Part shown: piece by piece, positions 22,608 to 30,662 of the stretch
Layout of the letters: each line of letters opens with the position of its first letter
How positions within the stretch are numbered: position 1 is the first letter of the stretch
Source of the DNA: Bdellovibrionaceae bacterium UBA2339
GTDB taxonomy: Bacteria; Bdellovibrionota; Bdellovibrionia; Bdellovibrionales; JAMPXM01
Reading direction: 5' to 3'
Assembly (NCBI GenBank): GCA_002344785.1
Contig: DDUL01000060.1
Span: 35,524-99,523 of the forward strand
Length of the DNA: 64,000 bases
Program-made: the position numbers and the translations under genes
Notes under the pieces: model-generated
Told to the model about the DNA's origin: nothing
The model's database searches: none
The model's input: only the letters and a program-made list of their open reading frames with translations

Positions 22608-24032
22608 TCAGTCGAGAACTTTTCCTGGATTCATGATGCCATCGGGGTCGAAGACGGATTTGATTTGCTTCATCAGCTGAATTTCGCTCGCTGACCGCGT
22701 GAAGCTCAAATCTGGTTTTTTCACTAGGCCAACGCCATGTTCAGCGCTGACGGAGCCACCCAGCTCTTGAATGATCGCGAAGATCACCGGGTTGACGCCA
22801 CGGCAGCGGGCCAGAAACTCATCGCGCGCCAAAGATGCGGGCTTCAAAATGTTGATGTGCATGTTGCCATCGCCGATGTGGCCAAACCACACGACTTCAA
22901 AATCGGGATAATGTTTTTTGAGCGCGGCATCTGTACGCGTGAGGAACTCGGGAACTTGGGCGATGCGAACTGAGACGTCGTTCTTAAACGGCGTGTGAGG
23001 TGCCGTGGCCTCGGAAATGTCTTCTCGCAGTCTCCAAAAGTCGCGCGCTTGAGCTTCGCTTTGTGCCATCGCGCCATCCAGAATCCAAGACTCGCCAAGA
23101 CCGTGCTCAAAGCACTCCAGGGCTCGCGCCTCAGTCTCCTCGTCGGTGCGTTCAACTTCGATCAAAACGTAGTGAGGTGAATCTGTTGCGAAGGGCTTTT
23201 GCAGGTGCGCGTGAGTGACGACGTGCTTGAGTGCGAGGTCAGAAAAATACTCGAAGGCGGTCAGCGGCAGACGATCGCGGAAGTGCTGATAGATCTTCAT
23301 GATGCTATCCAAATCGGGAACTGCAAAAAGCATCACAATGCTGCCGGCGGGAGGCGAAGTCAGGCGCACCTTCGCCTCGGTGATGAAGCCCAAGATGCCT
23401 TCGCTGCCGATGAACAGGTGGCGAAAGTCCAAGCCTGTTGCGTTCTTCACCAAGCCTAAATTGAGATGCAGGATCTCGCCTGTGCCAGTCACGACCGTCA
23501 GTCCGCTGATCCACTCGCGGGTGTTTCCGTAGCGTATGACTTTGACGCCGCCAGCATTGGTGGCGATGTTGCCGCCGATTTGGCTGGAGCCGCGGGCGGC
23601 GAAATCGACAGGGTACAAGTAGCCTTGCTCGCGCGCGAACTGTTGCAGCTGTTCGGTGATCACGCCGGCTTGCACATCCACGCAGCGATCAACCGGATCG
23701 AAATTCAAGATGCGATTCATTTTCTCGAAGCTGACAACGATTTCGCCTTGTAGAGCGCACGCGCCACCTGAAAGCCCGGTGCGTCCGCCGCTAGGAACCA
23801 AGCCGACGCGATTTTTCCTGGCCCATTTGACCAAGGATGCGACTTCTTCTGTGTTCAACGGAAAGACGATGCAGCTGGGTTGAATTTCGTAGTGCTTGGT
23901 CCAGTCGCGACCGTAGTGGGCCAAAGACGCGGCGTCGGTCAGCACGCGATCTGCACTCAGTAAGCTTTGCAGTTCAGCAAGTTGCGAGGTCGATACTTTA
24001 AAATTTTGTGCGTGAGATGAAGCCATCGTCAT
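22608..24032 (-). CDS. FAD-linked D-2-hydroxyacid dehydrogenase (GlcD/D-2-hydroxyglutarate dehydrogenase family)
   Basis: A 474-residue flavoprotein of the VAO/PCMH family. The N-terminal FAD domain has VPSGGRTGLSGG, ARGSSQIGGNIATNAGG and the YGNTREWISGLTVV strand. The C-terminal domain has the metal-binding FGHIGDGNMHIN, then GGSVSAEHGVG and the ending FDPDGIMNPGKVL. These fit GlcD, D-lactate and D-2-hydroxyglutarate dehydrogenases alike. Being next to serA favours D-2-hydroxyglutarate, since SerA can make that compound from 2-ketoglutarate in other bacteria; that is an inference from context. No signal peptide; electrons probably go to an electron-transfer flavoprotein or quinone. Confidence 0.9.
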   Translation of the reverse strand: MTMASSHAQNFKVSTSQLAELQSLLSADRVLTDAASLAHYGRDWTKHYEIQPSCIVFPLNTEEVASLVKWARKNRVGLVPSGGRTGLSGGACALQGEIVVSFEKMNRILNFDPVDRCVDVQAGVITEQLQQFAREQGYLYPVDFAARGSSQIGGNIATNAGGVKVIRYGNTREWISGLTVVTGTGEILHLNLGLVKNATGLDFRHLFIGSEGILGFITEAKVRLTSPPAGSIVMLFAVPDLDSIMKIYQHFRDRLPLTAFEYFSDLALKHVVTHAHLQKPFATDSPHYVLIEVERTDEETEARALECFEHGLGESWILDGAMAQSEAQARDFWRLREDISEATAPHTPFKNDVSVRIAQVPEFLTRTDAALKKHYPDFEVVWFGHIGDGNMHINILKPASLARDEFLARCRGVNPVIFAIIQELGGSVSAEHGVGLVKKPDLSFTRSASEIQLMKQIKSVFDPDGIMNPGKVLD

Positions 24033-24086
24033 AGAGCCAATCTAGCGGCAATTTGAGAGGCGAGACAAGCCCCAGAGGGCTCTTGG

Positions 24087-24494
24087 CTAACTGCGCTGGC
24101 CGAGGGTGGAACGCAGGCGTTGGAGCTCCTGAAAATCAACTTCGCTTTGCAACTCAAGGGCTTGGCCTTGCGAACGCAGTTGGTGAACCTTGCGCAGCAA
24201 ACGCAAAGCGAGCGGGAGGGCCTGGGTGAGGGCGGCTTCGCCGCTCTCGCAAAGACTCTCGGTGACCTCGCCAATTTGCGAAATCTCGGGAAGGCCGTAG
24301 GTTTTGCCAGTGCCCTTGAGTTTATGGAACTCGGTTTCGATATCTTGAATTTGACGCTGGCTCCAAAGCTTTTCGATGTTCTCAGCTTTCAAAGGCAAGC
24401 CGTGGATGTACTGCTTCTGCAAGTCTGCGAGAACTTGGGCGATGCCGTGGGGATCTGCGGGTGAGTCGTTGCCGGAGCGCGATGATTGATTCAT
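24087..24494 (-). CDS. Hpt-domain phosphotransfer protein
   Basis: A 135-residue helical protein with an Hpt signature: EFHKLKGTGKTYGLPEISQ, where the His of FHKLKG would accept phosphate from a REC domain. The five-helix layout and acidic/Leu-rich flanks fit the family. It is 26 bases downstream of the histidine kinase and belongs to a cluster with two REC proteins, completing the parts of a His-Asp-His-Asp phosphorelay. No other domain is attached. The ATG at 24494 follows AGAGG. Confidence 0.82.
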   Translation of the reverse strand: MNQSSRSGNDSPADPHGIAQVLADLQKQYIHGLPLKAENIEKLWSQRQIQDIETEFHKLKGTGKTYGLPEISQIGEVTESLCESGEAALTQALPLALRLLRKVHQLRSQGQALELQSEVDFQELQRLRSTLGQRS

Positions 24495-24520
24495 AGAGCC
24501 AGCCTCTTGTTGCGCGCGGC

Positions 24521-25855
24521 TTAGGCCGCGAGCCGATCCGCGTTTTCACGCCAGTGGGGGAGAGTGAACCAGAAGGTCGAGCCCACGCCGACTTCGGAAT
24601 CGACACCGATTCCGCCGCCGTGTTCTTCAACCAAGGCTTTCGCGATCGCAAGACCCAGTCCGGTGCCTTTGACCAATGGATTTTCTTTGGTGGTGCCCTG
24701 ACGGAACTTTTCAAAAATGAGATCGCGATCTCGGGGCGGAATGCCGGGGCCTTGATCAATCACGCTGACGATCAGCTCGCCGCTACGGGCGCGCGAGACG
24801 CTGATGCGCACAGTGCCGCCTTTGGGTGAAAACTTGATGGCGTTAGAAACGAGATTGGTGAGGGCTTGTTGCAAGCGATCTGAGTCGATGTTCACTTCGA
24901 GTTGTGGAAGCGACATTTGCTCGAGGCGGACGTCGGCATTGACGGCCAGTCCCGCCAGTCCTTCTAAGGTGCGGCGACAGAACTGATCCCAGCTGGTCCA
25001 CTGGCAATTCAAGGGCAGATTGCCGGATTCAATCTTGGCGAGATCGAGAAGGTCATTGATGAGGCGAATGAGTCGATCAGTTTCGCCTTCGGCGATTTTG
25101 ATGAGGCGAAGCGAATTGGTGTCGAGCTGGCCGACCACGCCGGACGCCAGCAGCGAGAGCGAGCCTTTGATGGAGGTCATCGGCGTGCGCAGTTCATGGC
25201 TGGCGATGGAGAGGAATTCGCTCTTGGCGCTATCGAGGCGCTTGAGGTCATCCATGGTGTTGATGACCTTTTGTGCGAGTGAGTTGAAGGTGCGCTGTAA
25301 GTCGCCGAGCTCGTTGGCCTCGGGATTGGAGAACTGGTACGAGTAGCGGTCGACCAAAAAGTCCAACATGCGGCGCGAGAGATGTCGCAGTTGGCGGAAG
25401 ATGAGCGTGTTGATTGCGAGCAACGACCACATCAGGCCCGCGGCGAGGATTCCCCATGCGAGGCCGGCGAACTTGACCACGCGATCTTCGATGACGGCCC
25501 GCTGACGTCGAAGCTCCTCATGGTATTTGCTTTCGGCGCGAAGCGCACTGCGAATGGCGCGCTTGAGCTTTTCGGGCTTGCGTGCCGCATAGGCGTCGAG
25601 CGCGTCTTTGAAGGCGATGCGCCGCTCATCGTTGTCGATTCGCTGTAATTCCAAATTCAGTCGGCGCAGAGTCTCATCAAAATAGGGAAGCTCTTCCATC
25701 ATAAGGAGAATGGTGCGTGTCTCCATGGAGCTGGTCATTTTGGCTTCGACGGCCAGCACTTGTTGGCGGGCGTCCCAAGCGCGCCAGGCCGCGAGCGCGG
25801 AAGCGCCCAGGATCAGAAAAGTCAGGAGTGCGAGCATGCCGCGAATCGACTTCAT
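24521..25855 (-). CDS. Membrane sensor histidine kinase
   Basis: A 444-residue kinase. Residues about 5-25 are a membrane helix, then a periplasmic helical sensor domain of about 130 residues, a second helix near 145-160, a HAMP-like linker, and the HisKA domain with H-box SIASHELRTPMTSIKGS. The ATPase domain carries the N box LTNLVSNAIKFSP, G1 VIDQGPGIPP, F box FEKFRQ and G2 GTGLGLAIAK. The sensor domain has no recognisable ligand motif. It overlaps the upstream REC gene by four bases, so that REC protein is its likely partner, and it precedes the Hpt gene. Confidence 0.93.
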   Translation of the reverse strand: MKSIRGMLALLTFLILGASALAAWRAWDARQQVLAVEAKMTSSMETRTILLMMEELPYFDETLRRLNLELQRIDNDERRIAFKDALDAYAARKPEKLKRAIRSALRAESKYHEELRRQRAVIEDRVVKFAGLAWGILAAGLMWSLLAINTLIFRQLRHLSRRMLDFLVDRYSYQFSNPEANELGDLQRTFNSLAQKVINTMDDLKRLDSAKSEFLSIASHELRTPMTSIKGSLSLLASGVVGQLDTNSLRLIKIAEGETDRLIRLINDLLDLAKIESGNLPLNCQWTSWDQFCRRTLEGLAGLAVNADVRLEQMSLPQLEVNIDSDRLQQALTNLVSNAIKFSPKGGTVRISVSRARSGELIVSVIDQGPGIPPRDRDLIFEKFRQGTTKENPLVKGTGLGLAIAKALVEEHGGGIGVDSEVGVGSTFWFTLPHWRENADRLAA

Positions 25856-26226
25856 GTCTTAAACCCCGTGCGTGCGAGGATCTCGTCGATGTGCGAGCAG
25901 ATTTGTGTGGGCTCAAAGGGTTTAGCGATATAGCCGACACCGAGTTCGAGAAATTCTCGAATGTCACGCTCATCACTTTTGGCACTTAGGAAAATGATCG
26001 GCGTGGTGATCAGGCCCGCGCCGCGAATTTCCTGCGCCGCCTGCAGGCCGGACTTTTTGGGCATCATGCCATCTAGAATGATGAGGTCGAAAGCTTGGCG
26101 TGTCGCGAGATCCACCGCGGCCTCGCCATCTTCCACGACCGTCACTTGATGTCCGCCGATTTTCTCGAGCGAGAGGCTGGTGATGAGCGACACGGCCTGA
26201 TCGTCTTCCGCGAGGAGGATTTGCAT
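25852..26226 (-). CDS. Single-domain response regulator (CheY-like)
   Basis: A 124-residue REC domain with nothing attached: LLAEDDQAV acidic pocket, IILDGMMPKKSG with the phospho-Asp, FLSAKSD with the switch Ser, and YIAKPF with the conserved Lys. Such proteins act by protein-protein contact or as phosphate shuttles in relays. Its stop overlaps the kinase start (ATGA), and it starts two bases after the REC-PilZ gene, so the cluster is one operon: REC-PilZ, REC, kinase, Hpt. Confidence 0.93.
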   Translation of the reverse strand: MQILLAEDDQAVSLITSLSLEKIGGHQVTVVEDGEAAVDLATRQAFDLIILDGMMPKKSGLQAAQEIRGAGLITTPIIFLSAKSDERDIREFLELGVGYIAKPFEPTQICSHIDEILARTGFKT

Positions 26227-26228
26227 AA

Positions 26229-26960
26229 TCAGGCCGCCTTCCGGCCTGAAGCGGCCGGTGAGCTGGAGGTTTTGGCGGCGATGAAAGCGCGGAGTCGCTG
26301 CAGCTGGCGTTCTTCGAGAGCGTGGAAGACGAAGCGAACTTCCCAGCCGCCATCTTTGTCTTGCGTGTCGATGACCTCGATCGGCAAGTGCATGAACCCG
26401 AGCTGCTCAAGAACTGGAGATTTCAAGTGCAGCTTAAGGCCTTTGCGTGGGCGAATGTCGGCTTCCAAGACGCCGCCATTGTCGGTGAGGGCCTTGAGGC
26501 GGAAGTAGCATTCGCCTTGCGCAGGTTCGTCGAGTTGCACGACGGCGAAGCGAACGGCGCGCTTGGCCTGTTGGCGTTTGTCGAGAAGCTCGTCGACTTT
26601 CTCGATGAAAGCGGCGGGATCCAATGGTTTCACGAGATAGGCTTGCACGCCCAACTGCACGGCGCGCTCCACGTCGCGCTTTTCGCGTCGACCCGTCAGC
26701 ATGGCGATCGGAGTCGACGCTGCCGTCGGCAATTGCCGAAGCAGACGCACGAGCTCAAAGCCGGAGTGGGGTTTCATGTTGGCGTCCGTGATGATCAAGT
26801 CGAATTCTTGTTCGCGCGCGCGATCCAAGGCCGTGACGGGATTGTCGACCGTCACGACATCGATGTTCACGCCGCTTAAGGATGGGCGTGGCGAAAGCAG
26901 TAAAGCCTTCGCGAAAGTTAGAATGTCTTGGTCGTCATCGACCAAAAGCACACGAAGCAT
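26229..26960 (-). CDS. REC-PilZ response regulator
   Basis: A 243-residue protein. The REC domain (1-125) has VLLVDDDQD, LIITDANMKPHSG with the phospho-Asp, MLTGR and LVKPLD. The C-terminal part (about 135-240) reads as a PilZ-like beta barrel: KRAVRFAVVQ near its start, ENGG-like DNGGVLEADIRPRKGLKLHL, and VRFVFHALEERQLQRLRAFI closing helix. The canonical PilZ c-di-GMP motif RxxxR is only weakly matched here and D/NxSxxG is replaced by TDNGG, so nucleotide binding is uncertain. Promoter-proximal gene of the signalling operon. Confidence 0.75.
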   Translation of the reverse strand: MLRVLLVDDDQDILTFAKALLLSPRPSLSGVNIDVVTVDNPVTALDRAREQEFDLIITDANMKPHSGFELVRLLRQLPTAASTPIAMLTGRREKRDVERAVQLGVQAYLVKPLDPAAFIEKVDELLDKRQQAKRAVRFAVVQLDEPAQGECYFRLKALTDNGGVLEADIRPRKGLKLHLKSPVLEQLGFMHLPIEVIDTQDKDGGWEVRFVFHALEERQLQRLRAFIAAKTSSSPAASGRKAA

Positions 26961-27077
26961 ATGTGATTTATCGGCTTTTTCACGATGCGGGCTAAGCCGA
27001 TTGGGGGGCGACGATGGTCGAGAAATAGCTTTGTGAGCTTTGATCGTTCGGCAAGCGAAGGGCTTTGCAGCTCAGTT

Positions 27078-27365
27078 TCAGTTTTGATCCTGACCTTGGT
27101 CGAGTGCCGAGGCTTCTGCACCTTGGGAAGGCGAAGCGAGGTCTTTGCCGGGCGCTGAGTTCTGAGATGTGGGCGCGGAGCTGCCCGGGTTATAGGTGCC
27201 GATTCCGAGCAGCGCAAACACCGGGCAGACTCGCCAAGCACCCGTACCTAACAGTACCAAACCGAGCCAAGCCCAGAAGGGCCCACCAGCGGCGGCCCAC
27301 GCGATGAGGAGGCCGCCGACGAAGAGTCGAATCCAGCGATCAGTTTGCGAAACGTTGCAGATCAT
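27078..27365 (-). CDS. DUF2892-family inner-membrane protein
   Basis: A 95-residue protein. The N-terminal MICNVSQTDRWIRLFVGGLL with its D-R-x-I-R, the two hydrophobic helices, and the CPVFALLGIGT segment match the DUF2892/YgaP-type membrane domain. The last 35 residues are a Ser/Gln/Asp-rich tail without family similarity. Relatives are often fused or linked to rhodanese domains, but none is seen here. It sits alone between the REC-PilZ operon and the divergent nitronate monooxygenase. Confidence 0.8.
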   Translation of the reverse strand: MICNVSQTDRWIRLFVGGLLIAWAAAGGPFWAWLGLVLLGTGAWRVCPVFALLGIGTYNPGSSAPTSQNSAPGKDLASPSQGAEASALDQGQDQN

Positions 27366-27435
27366 GAAGTGAAGCTACGTTGAACGCCGCGCGCTCGGCA
27401 ATGACTTGTGCGCAGCTTCGGCGCAGGATGAACGC

Positions 27436-28422
27436 ATGAAAACTAAGATGACTGAGTTGTTGGGCATTTCCTATCCGATCATCGGCGCGCCGATGTTTCT
27501 TGTTTCCAATGTCGATATGGTGGTGGCGATCTCCGAGGCCGGTGGCATTGGCACATTTCCCGCGCTCAATTATCGGCCGATCGAAGCTTACCGCGAGGCC
27601 TTGCGCGAGATGAAGTCACGCACGCGTCGACCGATCGGCGTGAACGTCATCGTCAACAAGTCGAACACGCGGGCCAAGGATGATTTGCGTTTGGCTCTTG
27701 ATGCCGGCGTGGAGTTATTCATCACGTCGCTCGGGCATCCGGGTGAAGTGATCCGCGAGGCTCACGCGCAAGGCGCCAAGGTGTTTTGTGATGTGACCAA
27801 TCTCGATCACGCGCGAAAGTGCGCGGAGTTGGGCGCGGATGGACTGGTCGCGGTGGGCTCGGGCGCGGGCGGACATGCCGGTCCGATTTCACCGCTTGTG
27901 CTGGTGCCGTGGTTGGCTAGGGAAATTCAACTTCCGATCATTTTGGCGGGTGGCGTGGCGCATGGCTCACAGATCGCGGCCGCACTGGCGCTGGGCGCGG
28001 CGGGCGTGCATGTGGGAACGCGATTCATTGCCTCGCATGAAGCGCGTGTCGATGCGGCTTACAAAGATGCGGTGGTGAAGGCGTCGCCGGAAGAGATCGT
28101 CATGACGACGCGAGTGTCGGGTACGCCGGCGGCGGTGATTCGAACGCCGTACATCGACAAAGTCGGAACGGATTTGCCGTTGGCGCTCGAGGTTCTGAAG
28201 CGCAATCCGCTGACGAAGAAGTATGTCGTGCCGCTGATTCATTATCTAGGCATGAAGCAGCTCGAACAGGCGGCGGATCGCCCCACGTGGAAGACGGTGT
28301 GGAGCGCCGGTCAGAGTGTGGGCTTGATCGACGAAGTGGCCAGCTGTCGCGAAATTGTGGAGCGGCTGGTGAGTGAATGCGAAATGGCCGTCGAGGCCAC
28401 GAGCCAAGCCGTGCGAGGTTAA
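27436..28422 (+). CDS. Nitronate monooxygenase-like FMN protein
   Basis: A 328-residue TIM-barrel flavoprotein of the 2-nitropropane dioxygenase family, which oxidises toxic alkyl nitronates such as propionate-3-nitronate. Landmarks are PIIGAPMFLVSN, EAGGIGTFPALN, RRPIGVNVIV, ITSLGHPG, GSGAGGHAG with the FMN-site His, ILAGGVAHG, and GVHVGTRFIAS. The ATG at 27436 follows AGGA; an ATG at 27406 would add ten residues. Some family members instead act as enoyl-ACP reductases (FabK), but the HAG segment and overall spacing favour nitronate monooxygenase. Confidence 0.87.
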   Translation: MKTKMTELLGISYPIIGAPMFLVSNVDMVVAISEAGGIGTFPALNYRPIEAYREALREMKSRTRRPIGVNVIVNKSNTRAKDDLRLALDAGVELFITSLGHPGEVIREAHAQGAKVFCDVTNLDHARKCAELGADGLVAVGSGAGGHAGPISPLVLVPWLAREIQLPIILAGGVAHGSQIAAALALGAAGVHVGTRFIASHEARVDAAYKDAVVKASPEEIVMTTRVSGTPAAVIRTPYIDKVGTDLPLALEVLKRNPLTKKYVVPLIHYLGMKQLEQAADRPTWKTVWSAGQSVGLIDEVASCREIVERLVSECEMAVEATSQAVRG

Positions 28423-28434
28423 GTTGCACAGCAC

Positions 28435-28462
28435 GCCGGGCCCTGTGGGCTCCGGCGCATTT
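28435..28462. terminator. Probable hairpin terminator between convergent genes
   Basis: GC-rich hairpin GCCGG-GCCC / GGGC-CCGGC with a TGT loop and one bulged T, followed by GCATTTTA. It lies between the convergent nitronate monooxygenase and glutaredoxin genes. The T run is short, so it is a weak candidate. Confidence 0.5.
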
Positions 28463-28474
28463 TACGACTCAAAC

Positions 28475-28780
28475 TCACTTCACCATCGGCTGCAGTTCGC
28501 CCGCCTCAAACATTTCCAACATGATGTCGCTGCCGCCGACGAGTTTTTTGTCGACGTAAAGCTGCGGGATCGTCGGCCAGTTTCCGTAGGCCTTAATGCC
28601 TTCGCGAATCTCGGGATCTTGTAAGACGTCGACGGATGCGAACTTGGCTCCGCATTCTTGCAGGATCGCGACGGCGCGAGCTGAGAATCCGCACTGGGGA
28701 AATTGCGGCGTGCCTTTCATGAACAAGACGATGCGGCTATCGCCGAGGATTTTTTCGATGCGTTGTTGTGTTTCTGCCAT
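28475..28780 (-). CDS. grxD: Monothiol glutaredoxin
   Basis: A 101-residue CGFS-type glutaredoxin (Grx4/GrxD) that holds a bridging 2Fe-2S cluster with glutathione and acts in iron-sulphur trafficking. Visible are VLFMKGTPQFPQCGFS with the active-site Cys, NWPTIPQLYV with the cis-Pro, and GGSDIMLEM. It starts 26 bases after bolA on the same strand; CGFS glutaredoxins and BolA proteins form a conserved 2Fe-2S-bridged heterodimer, so the gene order fits a functional pair. Confidence 0.96.
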   Translation of the reverse strand: MAETQQRIEKILGDSRIVLFMKGTPQFPQCGFSARAVAILQECGAKFASVDVLQDPEIREGIKAYGNWPTIPQLYVDKKLVGGSDIMLEMFEAGELQPMVK

Positions 28781-28806
28781 GAGCTTTCCCTTCGTTAAGG
28801 AAGATT

Positions 28807-29040
28807 TTAGTTTTGAGGTGTTGCGGTTTTAATGGTGAGAGCGTGGACCTCGCCGGTGCGAAGTTCGTCGGCGAAGACTTTCATGACGTGTTGGTGCTGT
28901 TCGATGCGGGATAAGCCTTTGAAGACGGGATGTACGACCACGACTTGGTAGTGATCTTCAGTGCCCGTCAGGTCGGTGACCTGGATCTGCGCGCCGGGAT
29001 AAGCGGCTTCTAGGCGTTCCTGCATTTGAGAGGGCTTCAT
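28807..29040 (-). CDS. bolA: BolA-family protein
   Basis: A 77-residue BolA/YrbA-like protein with the class II-KH-like fold. Features are the first helix MQERLEAAYPGAQ, the DHYQVVVVHPVF strand, and FKGLSRIEQHQHVMKVFADE with the conserved R-x-x-x-H-x-x-V region, ending EVHALTIKTATPQ. The ATG at 29040 follows GAGGTCC. A much longer frame extends upstream but runs antisense to the HNH gene and is not BolA-like. It forms an operon with grxD. Confidence 0.93.
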   Translation of the reverse strand: MKPSQMQERLEAAYPGAQIQVTDLTGTEDHYQVVVVHPVFKGLSRIEQHQHVMKVFADELRTGEVHALTIKTATPQN

Positions 29041-29163
29041 GCCGTGGACCTCGTGCGGTTGGTGTTGTCGTTTTCTTTGCTGTTTCGGTAGCAGAGGCCG
29101 AGGCTTCGGGCAAGTTGCCAGTCGAGGCTGGTCGTTGCGGCGATGAAGTGCTAAACTCAGTTT

Positions 29164-29475
29164 ATGCCAGATGAGAGTTGGGTGTCTCCCGAGCAAATCA
29201 AACGCGAGCGAGCCAAGGCGCGCGAACTGCGTCAGTCGCAGTGGTGGAAGCAGCAGATTGGACCAGGTCGTTGCCATCATTGTGGCGGTCAGTTTCCCAA
29301 AACTCAGCTCACCATGGATCATCTCATTCCGGTCGCTCGCGGGGGAAAGTCGACGAAGTCCAACGTCGTCCCGTCTTGTCGGCCTTGCAATCAAAGTCGC
29401 GGTCATGTGTTGGATGTGGAGCGCACGATGGCTTCGATGCAAGGACCTACCGATGAGGATGGGGCCGACGAGTAG
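29164..29475 (+). CDS. HNH endonuclease-family protein
   Basis: A 103-residue protein with a single HNH (beta-beta-alpha-metal) nuclease domain: C-x2-C (CHHC), TMDHLIPVARGG with the D-H, SNVVPSCRPCNQSRG with the second zinc C-x2-C and catalytic His-Asn region. The N-terminus is a basic helix. No linked methylase, phage or intein feature is near; stand-alone HNH proteins occur in restriction, repair and homing roles. It diverges from bolA and converges with the FKBP gene 57 bases away. Confidence 0.88.
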   Translation: MPDESWVSPEQIKRERAKARELRQSQWWKQQIGPGRCHHCGGQFPKTQLTMDHLIPVARGGKSTKSNVVPSCRPCNQSRGHVLDVERTMASMQGPTDEDGADE

Positions 29476-29532
29476 CGTATCGGTTGAACCGACGTCGCGA
29501 GTATTTCTTGGACGATCACGACTTAGGCGAAG

Positions 29533-30135
29533 TCAGTTGATTTCAACCAACTCGATTTCAAATATGAGTGTCGCGTTGGGCGGAATCACTTGTCCTGCGC
29601 CGCGATCGCCATAGCCAAACTCCGGTGGAATGATCAGGCGACGACGTCCGCCCAGCTTCATATCCACAAGGCCGAGCTCCCAGCCTTTGATGAGTGGCGC
29701 TTCGGGATCTTGGAGCTTAAATCGCATTGGCTCTTTGCCTTGCGTGGACTCAAACTGTGGTCCACGGCCGAGCGGTTGTGTCGGGTCGTAGAGCCAGGCT
29801 TGGAAGTGAATGACAAGTTCTTGACCGGGTTTGGCGCTGCGGCCTCGGCCAACGAACAAGTCGTCGACCATCAGGCGGGTGACGACTTTGGGAAATTTTG
29901 TGCTGACGGCGGCGGGTGTGGGCGAGGGTTTGGCCGCTGGTGTGGGTTTGGTGGCCGCAGCCGCGGGAGTGGGTGTGGTCGCAGGGCGCGGTCGATCCGG
30001 CGATGCGGTTTCTTGGGCATCGGCGAATCGGTTCAACGACGTGCTCAACAGCGTGAGCGCAATGAGCAAGAAGCGAAAGAAATGCGTCGCTGTGGTCGCG
30101 TGAAATTTCATGGCGCACGTCGAGTTTTGTTTCAT
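29533..30135 (-). CDS. Exported FKBP-type peptidyl-prolyl isomerase
   Basis: A 200-residue protein from the ATG at 30135. A signal peptide (FFRFLLIALTLLSTSL) is followed by an Ala/Pro/Thr-rich linker (about 50-85), then an FKBP domain of about 110 residues: LVIHFQAWLYD, MRFKLQDPEAPLIKGWELGL, DMKLGGRRRLIIPPEFGYGD and PPNATLIFEIELVEI. These are the FK506-pocket residues of active isomerases. It probably folds envelope proteins in the periplasm. A second ATG at 30111 could also serve. It stands alone; the 527 bases upstream are without a confident gene. Confidence 0.92.
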   Translation of the reverse strand: MKQNSTCAMKFHATTATHFFRFLLIALTLLSTSLNRFADAQETASPDRPRPATTPTPAAAATKPTPAAKPSPTPAAVSTKFPKVVTRLMVDDLFVGRGRSAKPGQELVIHFQAWLYDPTQPLGRGPQFESTQGKEPMRFKLQDPEAPLIKGWELGLVDMKLGGRRRLIIPPEFGYGDRGAGQVIPPNATLIFEIELVEIN

Positions 30136-30662
30136 GTCGAGAATCCTAGCGAGGCGCAGGGTGAGCCGCCAAGCGGCGACTGCGGGTCGATGTGAATTGG
30201 GCTTGAGCGAGGCCACGGAATTGGCGAGTGTGCTTAAAAATTAGACTGAAGATTTGCGAGGAAGTGATGCGGGCGGCAGAGCAACGCGATGCGCATCAGT
30301 GCTTGAAGTGCAGGCAGTTTCGTTGGACTCGCTCAGCAAAAGCTCGAAAAGTCGGCGATTTTTGTAGTCGGTGAGCTTGGAAAATCGGATTGAGGCTTGC
30401 GTCGGGGCGAGGCCTAGATTCAAGATGGCGCTTTGATGGTCGTGTTCAACTTCGCCGTAAGTTGCGGCGTTGGCACGTGGATCGAGCGCCGGCCCTCATG
30501 TTTGGTCAACATTTTTGGTCCATCGAATTGGCCAAGGAATTTGGCTAAAGAATTTGGCCAAGAAATTTGGCCAAACGGAGGCCTATTTGTGGGCTCGCAG
30601 TTTGATCGAGTGTTGGTCGATATTCAGATGATTTTACGGACTGAAGAGAAAAAGGGGAGCTG
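30136..30662. other. Long intergenic region before topoisomerase VI genes
   Basis: The longest gap in the window between confident genes. It contains a 61-codon TTG-started minus-strand frame (30241-30423; SIRFSKLTDYKNRRLFELLL is protein-like but matches nothing), the four-copy AATTTGGCC array at 30525-30575, and an A/T-rich leader before the AAGGGGAG ribosome site of the B-subunit gene. The promoter of the topoisomerase operon must lie here; I cannot name its boxes with confidence. Confidence 0.6.
30525..30575 (+). repeat. 13-bp tandem array with AATTTGGCC core
   Basis: Four consecutive units at 30525, 30537, 30550 and 30563 (GAATTTGGCCAAG and variants), head to tail, 88 bases before the topoisomerase VI B start codon. 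The spacing is close to, but not, a helical turn multiple. Confidence 0.88.

Noticed and set aside
29041..29442. Upstream extension of the bolA frame
   Set aside because: Runs antisense through the HNH gene and has no BolA similarity; the BolA domain starts at 29040.
29164..29475. HNH gene as a homing or restriction element
   Set aside because: No intron, intein, methylase or repeat boundary is visible; it looks like a stand-alone chromosomal gene.
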